Shown here in pieces: positions 11,641 through 23,495 of a DNA stretch of 64,000 bases (position 1 is the first letter of the stretch; each line of letters opens with the position of its first letter). The translations under genes were made by a program, and so were the position numbers. The stretch is from Ophioderma brevispina (taxonomy: Eukaryota; Echinodermata; Ophiuroidea; Amphilepidida; Ophiodermatidae), in NCBI GenBank assembly GCA_023653785.1, contig JAMKCH010035058.1, positions 1 through 64,000 of the forward strand, read 5' to 3'. A model generated the notes under the pieces. It had not been told where the DNA came from. It worked only from the letters and a program-made list of their open reading frames with translations, and did no database searches.

Positions 11641-13030
11641 AAAATGGATTGATCACTAATTATGATAAATCCTATTTGGATTTATTTTAAATCCCCGGAA
11701 ATGAGATTTTTTTGATCCCTGGAAAATGAATGTTAAGGTGTGTGACCCAATTATGGTACCTTTTTCACGTGATATTTTTTCTCCTCACATAAAAGCAAAA
11801 TTACATTGAATTGGTCCAGCTTTTTGGATATTACAAGAATACTTAATGTATACCAAAACTGGCCAAATTGTCCGGGCTTATTGGACATTGTATGTGAGCA
11901 AGTATGGTTAATCATATTTAGTCGGCCATATTTTGGTTCATAACACCAAATTTCCCGGGCCTTAAATTTCACTGGGGTAATAATAAAAATATGATCTTCC
12001 TTCAATATATCAAAATTCTAATTATGATGGAATTAAGTAGGAACAATGTTGTCGATCGGGTCACCAACCTTTAATATGTCCAAACTCAGATTAAATGCGG
12101 ATGCTTAAGTATATGAAATCGATCATTATATATCAACCGTTTATTAATAAAATTCTCACATGCAGATGTTTGAGGCTGCAACCGGGTATTCAAGGGGTGA
12201 AGAAATAAAGTCATTGGTTCAGAACTCACACAAAAGACCCATGAATGCTTTAACGGCAATATATCATAACATCCCTGTTAAATATGTCATGTGTTTTCGG
12301 ATAACATACGTATCCCAAAGAAATTTAATTTAATGCTGCGGTGTGTTTCCTTTCCAATTATGGCTTCAGCCATGGTGGATATAATGAAGACGTTGGAGAC
12401 GAAAACTATGTATAGCTTATTTTTAAGAAAAGAGATAGTTCAAGCTATTTCTCATCAAATTGCGGATGATGTTGTTCCCTAGATAAGTTAAGAATATTTT
12501 AAAATGTTAAGAACATCGTAATTTCAAATGTCAACTGAAACTTGTAAATGAGCTCTATCAAGTGAAAAATGTCAACTGTGCTTGGACTTGAAACCAGTGC
12601 GGCCATTTAATGCCTTTAAAGGCATTAAAGGCACTCTCAGTGGTCCACCCAAAAGAGTCAAAATATTCGAAATCCGGAGTAGTCCTCTAAAAATCTGTAG
12701 AATTCGCATAAGTTATTTTTTTCCAAATGCAAAATGATAAAAAAGGAAGAAAACATCAGTATTCAATGATATGAATCTCCATTCAATTACGTGTTGCAGA
12801 AAGTGTCCGTACGGACAGTAATGACTAGAATATCCGATTTTGTCTTTATTAGATTGCTTTTAGCCTTATAACTTGCGGGGTGTGTTAGGATAGCTATACT
12901 GGTTATAGAAATGCAAAAATCTGGTTTTTGAGTATGTTTTCGACTTTGTGATTTGGTAAATCACTGATAATGCCTTGAAAGGTGCGGGGTATGCAAATGC
13001 AATGCCAATGCAAATGGTGCGCCCGCAGGC
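11641..13030. other. No gene seen
   Basis: No exon or RNA gene that I can support. A frame at 12291-12482 starts with ATG and is open for 63 codons but has no recognisable domain. The one clear structure is the palindrome at 12606-12629, listed separately. Confidence 0.45.
12606..12629. repeat. 24-bp perfect palindrome
   Basis: A perfect dyad centred on CCTTTAAAGG and flanked by AATG/CATT and further T/A bases. It could be a dimeric protein site, a small cruciform or the fused ends of an inverted element. Its sequence does not match the other palindromes in the window. Confidence 0.7.
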
Positions 13031-13135
13031 GGAGTGCCCATCTCTCTGTCTTTGGCGTTTGGGCCAGACTCCCTCATATAATGTTGCTGTAGGGGGTTCG
13101 CCACTCGTCCCGCAATTGCATTCCCAAGCGAGTGA
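13031..13135 (-). mobile_element. SINE tail fragment (5' truncated)
   Basis: On the minus strand it carries the common SINE tail: a CGGGACGAG/GGCGAACCCCC block, CAGCAACATTATATGAGGGA, GTCTGG and AGAGAGATGGGCAC. The tRNA-like head seen in the copies at 1640-2040, 46826-47105 and 51110-51320 is missing, so the copy is 5' truncated. Confidence 0.65.
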
Positions 13136-13669
13136 TTGCCGCCCCTTGTACATTACTTCAAAGTTGTCTTATACCCTATACTTTCAACCCGATTGGTGCT
13201 TGTTTTTGCATGTAAAAGAGGTGCAAAATATAAATCGACATTTTTAGCCCAGAAAAGGGGTGTTGTGGTAGAACGAACAAAGGAGAGAATGGTAACGAAG
13301 GTTAAATACCAGGCTATTCAATTTAGTGATTAGACTATTCAATTTATTGAAGAAAATATGCAACAAAGTTATCACTATAATCAGGGACATGGTGACAAAA
13401 AACCCTCTATACAAACACATTATGATGACCTTCTAAACATAGTTAACCCAACGATATGACAAAAATAACTCTTGGCATGAATTCAATAAATGCAACCATT
13501 GCTGAAAACAGAAATCTAATTGCTTTTGATATGTTAGTGGGTTAATCATGGAGTGACATACATTCAATTCCGGTACGACCTGATTATACAGCGGAGATTT
13601 TCTTTGAATCATTTTTCCACAGGAAATGTGGTCGGCGCCTCTCTGATTCATCCAGATGAAAACGCTTAT

Positions 13670-13800
13670 AATACCTGCCCTCCTTCTTCCCTCTCTATAT
13701 CTCCTTACTCTTTTACCATTTTTTTTTCGACCTTTCTCATATCTGCTCTCTTTTTTCTTTATTTCTCTCCATTTTCCTATACTCTCCTTATCTCTGTCGA
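13670..13800 (+). repeat. Pyrimidine-rich low-complexity tract
   Basis: About 130 bases of almost pure C/T on the plus strand (CCCTCCTTCTTCCCTCTC and similar). Any frame through it is composition-driven. Confidence 0.7.
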
Positions 13801-13953
13801 TTGTTTTAATTGAGAGGCCAAGAACTCTTTAAGCTTAACAAGTGACCGATTTATTTTCGTCATCGCAAGAGAGGATTGCAGATCATTTTGCAATGTTCTT
13901 ATTTTATATTAAAAACACAAAAAAACACCATAAAATTAAAAAAAAAAAATATT

Positions 13954-13980
13954 GTTATACTCGATTCGCGCTGATATAGG
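13954..13980 (-). repeat. Empty-site relative of the 14.9-kb foldback insertion
   Basis: Read on the minus strand this gives CCTATATCAGCGCGAATC followed by GAGTATAAC without interruption. At 14863-15330 the same order is split: CCTATATCAGCGCGAATC, then the foldback element, then a second GCGCGAATC and GATTATAAT. It is therefore a paralogous uninterrupted copy of the target. Confidence 0.65.
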
Positions 13981-14880
13981 AGCTTGGGGGAAAGTTTTGG
14001 GCCATATCCATTGGTGAATAGGGAAGAAGCATTTTTAATCGACCAAGAAGCGCTTCGCTTCCTACATAGAAATGACTTGAAATACAAAGGACCAAGTTCA
14101 CTGACATTTTGTTTACTGTACCTTTTCTGAATTGAACTTTGTACCGTTTTTAATAGATAAAAACAATCGATTTATAAATCATTCATACTCACTTCACTGT
14201 AAAACGATTTTTTAGAATTAACACGCTTTTTGTGGTCACTCACAAAACGCATCTTTTAAAGTGTTTGAACATGTTCAAGAATACGACATGATAGGAATTA
14301 CAACGATATTTAGATTAAACAGAGTTTCAGGAAAAATAATTTTCTGAGCACTCTCCGGTCTGTTTTCTGTAATGGTCCTCTACACTCTTCCTAATCTACA
14401 CTGACAAAGTAATCATGAGACTAAAGAATTAATTTAGGCGACTTAATTACAAAGTGTGTGTGGTTTAGGCCACGGTTTTTTATTTCCAATATTTTATCGC
14501 ACATATTCAACTATTAAGAACTGCGCGGGCATCTAATGAGTGTATATTGATTATTGTATTATCGTATAAGTTTAGGTAACGCATGAAAGTATTGATGAGG
14601 CCCTAATATCACCTGTGTGAATAGCTCAAAATGCCATTTTCCCATAATTCGGATTCATAGCGCACCTGACTTATACAGGTAGTATTTCACATTTTAATGT
14701 ATGTTCCCTTTTACTAGTGAACCTCTATGTTTTGACCACTTCAGCATCGTATTGACCGTATAAGCGCACAGTATTAATAATGCACGGATTAGGAGTGCTG
14801 CAAAGATTAATTGGCTTGCGCCCTCACAAACACCTCCCCCCGTAAAAAAAGTACAGATTGCCCCTATATCAGCGCGAATC

Positions 14881-15312
14881 CGGGGGGGGGGGCAACTTGT
14901 ATTCAAAGGTGGATATGATGCGTGAACATAAGAAAACGCGTAAAAAGGGTCCCTTTTTTCCACAGGGATGTACTCGCGTTACATCGTTTAGGGGTGTCAA
15001 AACAGCAAATATGGAAAAAAGGGTATGTTTTTCCTTAACCTGAAATTGTCATGTAATAATTCTCTTAAGCAGGTGATCAAAATCATCCAAAATATTGTAT
15101 GAGAACTTTGGAATAAATCAAAGCAAAGAAAATAAGGGTATATTAACGATACAATGGCATTGCGTACCTGTTTAGGTATCATAAACGATAAAAATACTTG
15201 TTGTAGGGTATGTTTAGCTGTTTTTGGGTCGGTGAAAATACGCGTTTAGGGTGCATTTTGAAAGTCATTGTTCACGCATCATTCCACCTTTGAATACAAT
15301 TGTCCCCCCGGG
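14881..15312. mobile_element. Foldback element with 9-bp target duplication
   Basis: Long inverted arms begin at the very ends: G-run, then CAACTTGTATTCAAAGGTGG and ATGATGCGTGAACA on the left, and the same order inverted on the right (15258-15312). Weaker pairing continues inward (TACGCGTTT, GCTGTTTT). The 9-bp sequence GCGCGAATC flanks it exactly at 14872-14880 and 15313-15321. The interior is under 450 bp and noncoding. Long terminal repeats with a 9-bp duplication are typical of Mutator-like (MULE) elements, so I infer a nonautonomous MULE-type foldback. Superfamily assignment without a transposase stays provisional. Confidence 0.7.
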
Positions 15313-15321
15313 GCGCGAATC

Positions 15322-15711
15322 GATTATAATATCCTAATATCCTTGATCAGGAATTAATACGTTTAATGCATTGACCTATAAATTACGAGAAAGTTGTGCA
15401 GAATACAAGATGAAAAAACATGATAGAGAATCGAATGAATAGTTCCTTGTCCCGATGTATTTATCGTCATTTCACTGTGGCTTGCCAAGTCGCGCTGGGC
15501 TTCGCTGTAAAAATAAAAGTGGTTCGTCTGGTAACTAAGAGTTTTTTCGTTTTGTTTGCAAGTATAGTTTGTATAAGACCATGGACATAATAGATAAAAT
15601 TCGTCAAATGTTTAAAGTTTTTTATCGCCAAAGTTTAACTCTTTAAAAGGCTGACTCGGAGATTTCCTGAATCAGGAGGAGCAGAATATCATGGGGCCTT
15701 ATTTAAGGAGT
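15322..15711. other. No gene seen
   Basis: Noncoding sequence between two foldback elements; nothing that I can support. Confidence 0.5.
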
Positions 15712-17284
15712 TCGTTTACCTCCTACTACAGAAAAGGTTTGACACCTTTGTTAGTTTGTATGGACCCTCTACATCAATGCTTAGGTAGTAGTACTCTCCA
15801 ATTGTGGTATCATTTTTCAATAGGGGCCAATTTAATGTTTACACAGGGGTCAAACTTAAATGCCCCATCATGTTGAAATGTACACAGTGGTAACGTGTCA
15901 TAAATAAGCATTTGTGGGTAATAGATTTTCAGCCATCACACCTCTTAAAAGAGACACACCCGCTGCTGCATGCATTGTTGTTAATGATATTTTTACTCCA
16001 TGGAGTACCTATTTTGAAACAAATATTATTAAAGCTGTGAATTATTTTGTTAAACTTCATATTATTTTCTTAAATTGAATCTGTCACTATACAAAAGTAC
16101 TACTCTCATATGCCGACCTTTGCTCAATTTTGCCGACTGTTGCTAAGAAAATCGACTTCCTGTTTGTTGGCAATGTCCCATTTTATCAAGCAGTGTGGTG
16201 TAGTAAATATCCCAGGCAGTGTGTGGTGTAATTTTGCTCACATTGTGCCCTGCTCACGATGCGGGCAAGATATTGAATTTGTTATACCCCGCTGTGCAGC
16301 AAAATGTCCAGTTAGTTTATTGCACCTATGCTAAAACATGTTTTTCTTGCTTTTAAACCAAACAAATATAATTATATGTTCTGGCCGTTCTCAGTTTGCA
16401 TTTTAAAAATACAACTAGTTAAAGCAGTTACTATTTTCACACATTTACAGTATTTTTAATATCCAAATAATCTTGTAGGATAAAATCGTGTTACTTGTGT
16501 TTAAATGTACGAGCCTCTACATTATTTATTGAAGATACAACTCAAGTTACACTGTGTGTTGCCATATTGTCCATCTAATCATAAGGATTCCAAAATATAT
16601 AGTTTGTACACCTCCCCCTACGCCATTGGTTTTTGGATTTATAAGGTGAATGGCTAAATGGTAAAAAAGGTCAATCTCAACTCAATTTGGTACAGGGGTC
16701 AACATTAAAAAAAAGTAAAAACATTAAATTATATTTTAAATCTGCAAGTTATTTCATAGTAAGAGGACTCCCTAAAAGGTAATAGTTGTATTATGTTACT
16801 CTTCTTACGGAGATAAGGATCAGGGAAGGTCAACAACCAATTGGTATGTTGACCTATGACTATTTTGTCCCATAAACATGGTAACTATGCTTGCAGATGG
16901 TACAAACTATTCCTTTTTTTGACTCATTAAGCTAGATGAACAACTTCCTATCATTTCAACAAAATGGAGCAAACACCTTCTGATTTTGACCCCTGTACAA
17001 TAAAATTGCTTTTTACCATTTTAGGAGTCATTTTTTACCCATAACTCAAAACATTGGTCTAGATGGTACAAAATATACATGTTTGAATCCTTATGACTAT
17101 AACGGACAATATGGCATACATTTCAACATGACTGGAGCATTTTAAAAGTTTGACCTGTGGAAACTTAAATGGCCCCTATTGAAACAGTGACACCACAATT
17201 GAGAGTACTACTACCTACGTTTAATATAGCGGGTCCATACTAACTAGCAAGGTGTCAACCTTTTCTGTATTGTGGGGTAAACGA
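15712..17284. mobile_element. Large foldback element, interrupted
   Basis: GTTTACC and ACAGAAAAGGTT at the left end (15714 onward) recur inverted at 17262-17282. Left blocks with AGGTAGTAGTACTCTC, CAATAGGGGCCA and CAGGGGTCAAAC, and with GCCATATTGTCC and TCATAAGGATTC, all have inverted partners between 17050 and 17240. The arms meet near 16845 in a local hairpin, AGGTCAACAACCAATTGGT with ATGTTGACCT. The left arm alone is split at 15883-16556 by a separate insert; removing that makes the arms nearly equal. Noncoding; inferred foldback-type DNA element. Confidence 0.7.
15883..16556. mobile_element. Insert with CACAGTG inverted ends, nested in foldback
   Basis: It begins CACAGTGGTAAC and ends GTTACACTGTG, i.e. 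short inverted ends. The right arm of the surrounding foldback carries TTGAAATGTATGCCATATTG uninterrupted, whereas the left arm is broken between ...GAAATGTA and GCCATATTG exactly at these ends. So this 674-bp block inserted after the foldback formed. A 74-codon open frame at 16110-16334 has several Cys residues but matches nothing I know. The target duplication is not clean (TGTA versus TGTT). Confidence 0.6.
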
Positions 17285-19316
17285 TGATGTTTGACTCTGG
17301 GTCCTAGTCCTACACTAAAGTGGGAACCCTCATTTTCAACAATCGTGTTTTTGAATGTACCAATCCTTGTCCATATACTAATCACTGTGTGAAAATAGCT
17401 AAGCTCACATCGGAATCTTTCATATAGAAAATCACATCTTTGTTAAAAATTTTCGGATCCGAAATTTTTGTTTCACCCGGTATGGCCCTGTATACTATAC
17501 ATAAATGTCCACTGTATGAAAACGAAAAATCTGAATCATCATCAAAATTTGGAATTCGCATTTAGGTGAAATCGACTAGCTGACTATTTCTAATTGAAAC
17601 TCAGAAAAAATATGTTTCGAAACCTCTGAGTCGGACTTTAACATACTATTTTGAACTGTCCATGGCATTCACCCTGTTTGTTATTTTTCTCAATAGCCAA
17701 ATCAACAAAAAAGATTCCAAACTTAATTGTGCTTGCCATCCCTATGTCATATAAGTTATTTCATATGAAAAGACCCCAATAGATTACTTACCTTAGATTT
17801 GGCTACAGAATGCCTTGGAAAGTGAAAACGAAAGGCTATGTTGACTTGTTTAAATTCAATATAAAACATGCTGAATTTAGTATTTTCACCCAATAGTAAA
17901 TAAAAAAAACATTTGGTACCAACTTAATAATTTCACATGTTTTTTTTTTGGTTTTTTTTTTTTTTGTGCAAAATCAGAAGTTTGACATCGTCATTGTTAT
18001 TGAGATATCTCGTTACACCTTTACCTTCTAGGCCAAAGCTACTTTCAATGTAGTTGACGTGCTGCAAACACTTTCTAAATTAAGGCAAATTACAGTCAGT
18101 TCACTTAGGGATCAAAAGAGCGCATGAATTTTGAAAACTACTAGTTGTATAAATTCCACAATTAAAAAGTTGTTACTGTATCAAAAAGACGTGTTAATCA
18201 GTTAAGCTAGGCAACCCAATGAATTGGAAACAGAACAAACTCAATACCTATTAAATTATCAAACTTGACTTTGAGTGGCAATACCTTCTCTAAGGTTCGA
18301 ACCGAGTTCATTTGTGAAAAATTAAAGAAAGTGCCATTTCCTTATTTACACTTTAGTTTTGGGCGAGGGCGTCATGGACCCATCTTTGGTTTTTTGTCAT
18401 TTGGGGGAAATGATTACGATGTTTATTTTTAGTCGTCGAACTTTTTAATGCGGAAGCGACGATGGTTTCTTTTGTGAAACATGAAATCTAAGTTAGGTTG
18501 ATGTATCGTGTGGAATAATATAAATGCATATTGACGTGCGAAAAATAAATATATGTGAATTTCTTAATAATATAATAATATTAATAATCATAATTATTAT
18601 TGAAAAATCATGATATTTTCTGTGGTTGACTTCAAAATGATAGTCAAGCAAGGTCATTGGAAATATTTTCCCCATAAGCTGACATGATTTCGTTCAGTCA
18701 TATCATAAAAACGATACCTACATCGAAATAAGTCAATTTTGTAACACTGGCACGTAACACGACAGTGGTGGTGGTTTTGTGGGGGGGCGGTCATAATGAG
18801 CCGTTGTTTCCTGTCTATTATTGTCAAGCTTGTTATTCCGCCCTCGTCTGACATGTGTGCGAAGAAAATCGCTTCACGCATTGCGGTGATATCGCGTTAG
18901 GTCGTTCATATGGACCCCCCCCCCCCTCCCCGTTGCCCACGAACGGGCATACCCATTAAAAATCATTTCACATAAGGTGAACTTTGACCTTGGTGGCACT
19001 AATCATGATATGTGGAACTTATGCTACTATCACAACAAATTACCTAATTTTAAAGTCCATTAATGTGTCAGTAACCAATTATATGCTATATGTAATTGAT
19101 TCGGAATCTATTTCCCTGTACAAATGAAAGTAAAAATAGCATATGGACTCGGAAAAACAACTTACCAACAAATAGTAAAATGTAATCTAACACACCTGTG
19201 TTTGCTAATCACAGTTTCAAATTAGTCCATTCTTAACTTCAAGTTAAAATTTAAGTGTACCATGTTGGCAGAAAATCAAAACAAAAAAACAACCTAAAAT
19301 TAAAAAAAAAAAAAAA

Positions 19317-19365
<49 letters not shown>

Positions 19366-20320
19366 GGAACTACATAAAATCAATGTTCGCCCCTAATTGA
19401 AGGTCGAATGATAATGTTTCAATTTTATTGTGTTTTGTTAATGTTTTATAAAGTTTCTCCACATGTGAGATGAGTTTTATTGAACACCTTCTAATGGGAA
19501 ATGCATTTTTTAGGTTAGGGTCATCTATACCACCCCCCCCCCCCCCCCCCCCCCCCCAGTGAACACAAACGGTAGCATGCCCCAAGACCTTGACCACGTA
19601 AATGTTAAAAATAGGACATCGTTCTCAATTTCAGCTCAGTATAAGGCACAATGAGGCGTTGAATTTAAACTACGGGTTGTGCCCCTGGGGTTTGACCGCC
19701 TGAGGCGGTTACATATATGAGAGATACCTTAATTGAAAAGATAACTGAACAGAATAGAACATGTGTAGCCTTATCATCAATACACTCAGGGTAAAGTTAT
19801 AATGCGCAACTTTCACAAGAACTGTAGCGGCACCTGTTACAAACTTATCCAAATACATGAAAAAGATATACAGCCTCAATCGAAAACTTTCTTCTACACC
19901 GCACTGATTAATGAATGGAAGACACCATGTCACGAGGGCGCGTTAACCTCTTGATGTGAGGTTGTCCCCGTCTGGGAAGGCAGAGTGCCTGCCTGCCTCC
20001 CTCAAGCACAACGGGTTTCTATGAGCAAAAGTTCCTGCTAATAATAATGGTGTAGTGGGTTGTGTCACCGGGTAATATATGGGCACGCACAGTGGGCCAA
20101 AACTATGTCGAGTGTTCTCGCGCATGTCGAGTTCCACGTGTTGGGTATCGAGATTAAATCGTTATTATACCGAGTTTATAACGTCGTGTCCTTGCTGAGT
20201 CGAGTTTCACCTTGCAGTCAAGTTTGACCGCAAGACGGTGTGAAAATCAAAGAATTAAATATAAGCCGGCGAAAACAATATAAGTGAATGAACAAATATG
20301 ATGGTAAAAAAACACGATAA
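17285..20320. other. No gene seen; homopolymers and AT-rich DNA
   Basis: Contains T-rich tracts at 17938-17966, a very AT-rich patch at 18540-18620, a C run at 18915-18926, an unbroken A tract of about 44 at 19318-19361 and a C tract of 25 at 19533-19557. A glycine-rich reading at 19370-19597 on the minus strand is produced by that C tract. No exon is supported. Confidence 0.5.
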
Positions 20321-20334
20321 TTAAAGGTCCATGG
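20321..20334 (+). mobile_element. Solo end matching the 47.5-kb TTAA element
   Basis: TTAAAGGTCCATGG is identical to the left junction of the element at 47496-48313 (TTAA plus the first ten bases of its inverted end). No matching right end is visible nearby, so this may be a relic end of a related element or coincidence. Confidence 0.35.
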
Positions 20335-21001
20335 CCTGATAGCTAATAGCCTCGTCTCAGGTACTCCAAATTTTACGGAAGTGGTCAAATGTTGGTATCA
20401 GAAAAAGCTTTTATTTTTCTCATTTACAGTGTGAAATCTCAGGGCTAAAGGATGTTTAGTTGAGAAGTTATGAGCGAAAATATGTCCCATTTGGTCGACC
20501 AATATTAGTTTTACATTGCACTCTATGTATTACAAAATCACGTTTTTAGCGTATCACGTCAAAACGGATTGAAATATTCGGCGCGCGAAAATTTACAGAT
20601 GGATGTCTTGGGGTGAGTCAATTCTCAGATGAAGATGAAAACTTCGTCTACTCAAATGCGCGGTCACCACTTTAAAAGCACCGATTTGGAATAGCTTTGC
20701 GAATTAGCGAAGTCATCATGTCGTTCAATTATTTGATCCGTTGGTACTGGATGCGTGCGTTGGTTGTGTGCGCTAATGTTTACCAGAATAGTAGCTGAAA
20801 TAGTCATTTCCGAAAGCAACGACTCCTTTCAGATTATCATGCATAATTATTTCCTTTTAAATTTCAATGTTGTGTGCTTACTTTACTCACACGTAATACA
20901 ATTTACACCAATAACAACCAAATGAAATGATATACACCTTGGCCATAATAAAGAAAATTCGGCACATGCCCATAGTCTTTAGGGTGACTCAAAACTTAAC
21001 C

Positions 21002-21348
21002 GTCGCTTGACTGCGGTCATGGCGGTGTAACCGTGTTGTTTGTTGCCAACAATGGAAACCTGTTTCAAACCTGGAAGAAAACGGGCCACAAACAGGCAAG
21101 CAACCGGTGGTGAGTTTTGAGTTATGAAGTCAACCCTTACTGCTCATGCAGTAAGTTGAAAATTCAGGTGTTATCACCATATAGACGTGCAGAGCCATTG
21201 TTAGAGCGGCATCAAGACCTCAACTACGGTGACTTGCTGTCATGGAGGTGTAACCGTGTTTAATTGTTTGGAGAGCACTTGAAACGGTTCTCGAACACCT
21301 GGAAGAACCGGGCGGAACCGAGGAAAGAAGCAACCGGTGTGCGTTATG
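21002..21348 (+). repeat. Two diverged direct copies, ~215-bp spacing
   Basis: Copy 1 (about 21002-21130) and copy 2 (about 21217-21350) share the order GTCATGG.GGTGTAACCGTG, GAAAC..TTC.AACACCTGGAAG, GGGC and AAGCAACCGGTG, then TTATGAAG. They are clearly homologous but diverged. No open frame runs through both. The surrounding 20.3-22.4 kb is otherwise featureless and less AT-rich than its neighbours. Confidence 0.55.
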
Positions 21349-22437
21349 AAGCCGTATAGACCAAGAGCGTATGACACACCATTTTACACTCCCATAGCAT
21401 CTCTAGTTCTGGGACACAGCGCCCCGATTCCGTATCCGAATCGCTAATTGGCCGGGCATTCTTAGACAGGCGCTACGTCATGGGACTCCCTAGCAGCCAA
21501 ACGCGTGTTAAAGGCTCTGCGACTAGCTGAACAAAGAATGAAAAAAAAAAACGGTTTCGCGGTACCTTGGATATCGCGAAATCAACGAATGGTCGATCTG
21601 ATGTTAGAACGGGTTCCTCACAAAAAAGACCCCTTAACTCACTATTTTTGTAAGCTGACGTGTGGCATGACTTGACAGAAGCAACCGAGAATTGAGCCAG
21701 CTGATAAGAGGGCTGAAAGGTAAGAAAAATGCTTTATGGATCTTATTTCTATCAGGGTTTTTTTTTCAAAATCAACCTATATTATAAACTAGTCAGCTAA
21801 CGACATTTGTTAGGAATATTTTGGTGCGTAAAATCGTTAGCGATAGCCAAGTAAGTTTGCGCAATCTCCATGTACCGCAATGTCAAAAAATCCGATCAAC
21901 GCCTATCTGACACTGTGTTGTCCGTGGATTTCCCACGCTTAACCGAGACGATGTGGTTGATACTCCCTGGCGCAGTGAAGATTTGCCAAGGTTTGCCAAG
22001 ATTCAACCATGGGCGGCGCTGTTGTGACAATACACCCTAATGGCGTGATGAAGGCTATGAATCCGTGTAGCCAAGAGCTATGATGTTATTAAGCCTTCTC
22101 GAAACACACAAAAAGTTGTTCACCAAAAATTGCACTTTTTTAATAATATCCCAATGGGCACTGATGTGCTGTATAATACTCACATGTCTCTTTGTTGTTA
22201 GTTCAAAGAGGAGTTTGGGCAAAATGAATGTGTGCATTGCTCTTGTAGCATTAGGTACCGGCAGTACCCAAAGTTGCAACCTTTTTTTTAGAACGATTTT
22301 TTTTTTTTTTTTTTAAAAATGTTTTTTCTGGATCAAGGAGTTTAATGCTAGACTGAATGTATTAGAGTCAATTTATTTTTTTTTTTTGAATCTTTCTCAT
22401 AGAAGAAAATTCAATAAACGTAGCTATAACACGTAAA

Positions 22438-22649
22438 AGTGCCCAAGGTGGGGGGGGGGGTGGGGTCCATAGTACCCAACATTTGATTTTTTGCGATTTC
22501 CTCGGTTACGCAAATCAATTTTTCAAGGGTTTTTTGCTAATTGTCTGATTTATGAATACGCTCTCCTGATACAGAAAATTTTAAATCGCCCACGTCTCAT
22601 TAGAAACATTAGTGGGTCCCTAGGAACCCCCCCCCCCCCCTTGGGCACT
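22438..22649. mobile_element. Small foldback with G/C-run ends
   Basis: AGTGCCCAAGG plus a G run and GGGGTCC at the left end is inverted at the right as GGGTCCCTAGGAA, a C run and CCTTGGGCACT. Length is about 210 bp. The right end belongs to repeat C, which recurs at 23153 and 60705. Confidence 0.55.
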
Positions 22650-22835
22650 AACGGAAGTGAAAAATCAAGATATTTTACTAATTAAAAAATTAAGTAAGTA
22701 AATCATTGGATTTTATTTGCTTGAGATATATACCTTAGGAGGTAATTAATTATAATTCATGATACTTAAATCAAATACCTTTTATATGCTGATAGCATCA
22801 ATTTGAATTTCGTCATGCCGTGCTCTTAACTGTGT
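22612..22835 (+). repeat. Dispersed repeat C, copy 1
   Basis: GTGGGTCCCTAGGAA, a 14-base C run, TTGGGCACTAACGGAAGTGA, then ACTAATTAAAA, AAGTAAATCA and TATGCTGATAGC..ATCA. The same order is found in diverged form at 60705-60910. The first ~45 bases recur almost exactly at 23153-23198. Confidence 0.5.
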
Positions 22836-23152
22836 AAGTCTATTGGAAAATAAGGCGATTTTTGAAGTTTCTGGAATAATATCAGATGTATAAATTGGCT
22901 ATCTTTTGCAATGATTATCTTTAATTGTTATTCTAGAGTAGATATAATGACTTATTTGGTTCAAAACCTTATATTGGAGATGCTGAGGATGTAAATGTGC
23001 GACCCACTCTTTTTCGAAAGTGACATTTCAATTGGCCATAGGTCATCGGTCAAGGTCGGATTTTCATTTTATTGTGGGTATGTGGTTCTATGTGCCCCCC
23101 ATTTATTTGAGGTTAGTGTCATGATCAAACTCCACGGAAAGTGGTTATCTGG

Positions 23153-23198
23153 GTGGGTCCCTAGAACCCCCCCCCCCCCCTTGGGCACTACGGAAGGT
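23153..23198 (+). repeat. Dispersed repeat C, end fragment
   Basis: Near-identical to 22612-22655: GTGGGTCCCTAGAA, a 14-base C run, TTGGGCACTACGGAAGG. It lies 541 bp downstream in the same orientation. Confidence 0.65.
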
Positions 23199-23495
23199 TT
23201 TTTTAGGCTTTGGCACTTAAGTGTTAATGATCAAACTAAAATTCCTATCACGATGACTTGACTACGTAAGCCATAGTGGATTAAATTGTATTTTCGCAAC
23301 GACGGCATGATTGGTAAATTACCCGCGCCGCCCTGCCTTAATTAAAGCCGAGGTCCGCAGGTCAATGGATCTCCATAAGCATATCACTATTATTTAGGGC
23401 GCCTCCAGGTTTTGCAACGATACGCATGTGACAGTTAAGGTAAGAATACGTATAGAGGCACGACAAGCGTCTATGGCAACTCAAAGTATAGTAAT

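Noticed and set aside
18285..18310. Possible tRNA B box (AGGTTCGAACCGA)
   Set aside because: No A box at the right distance and no cloverleaf on either strand.
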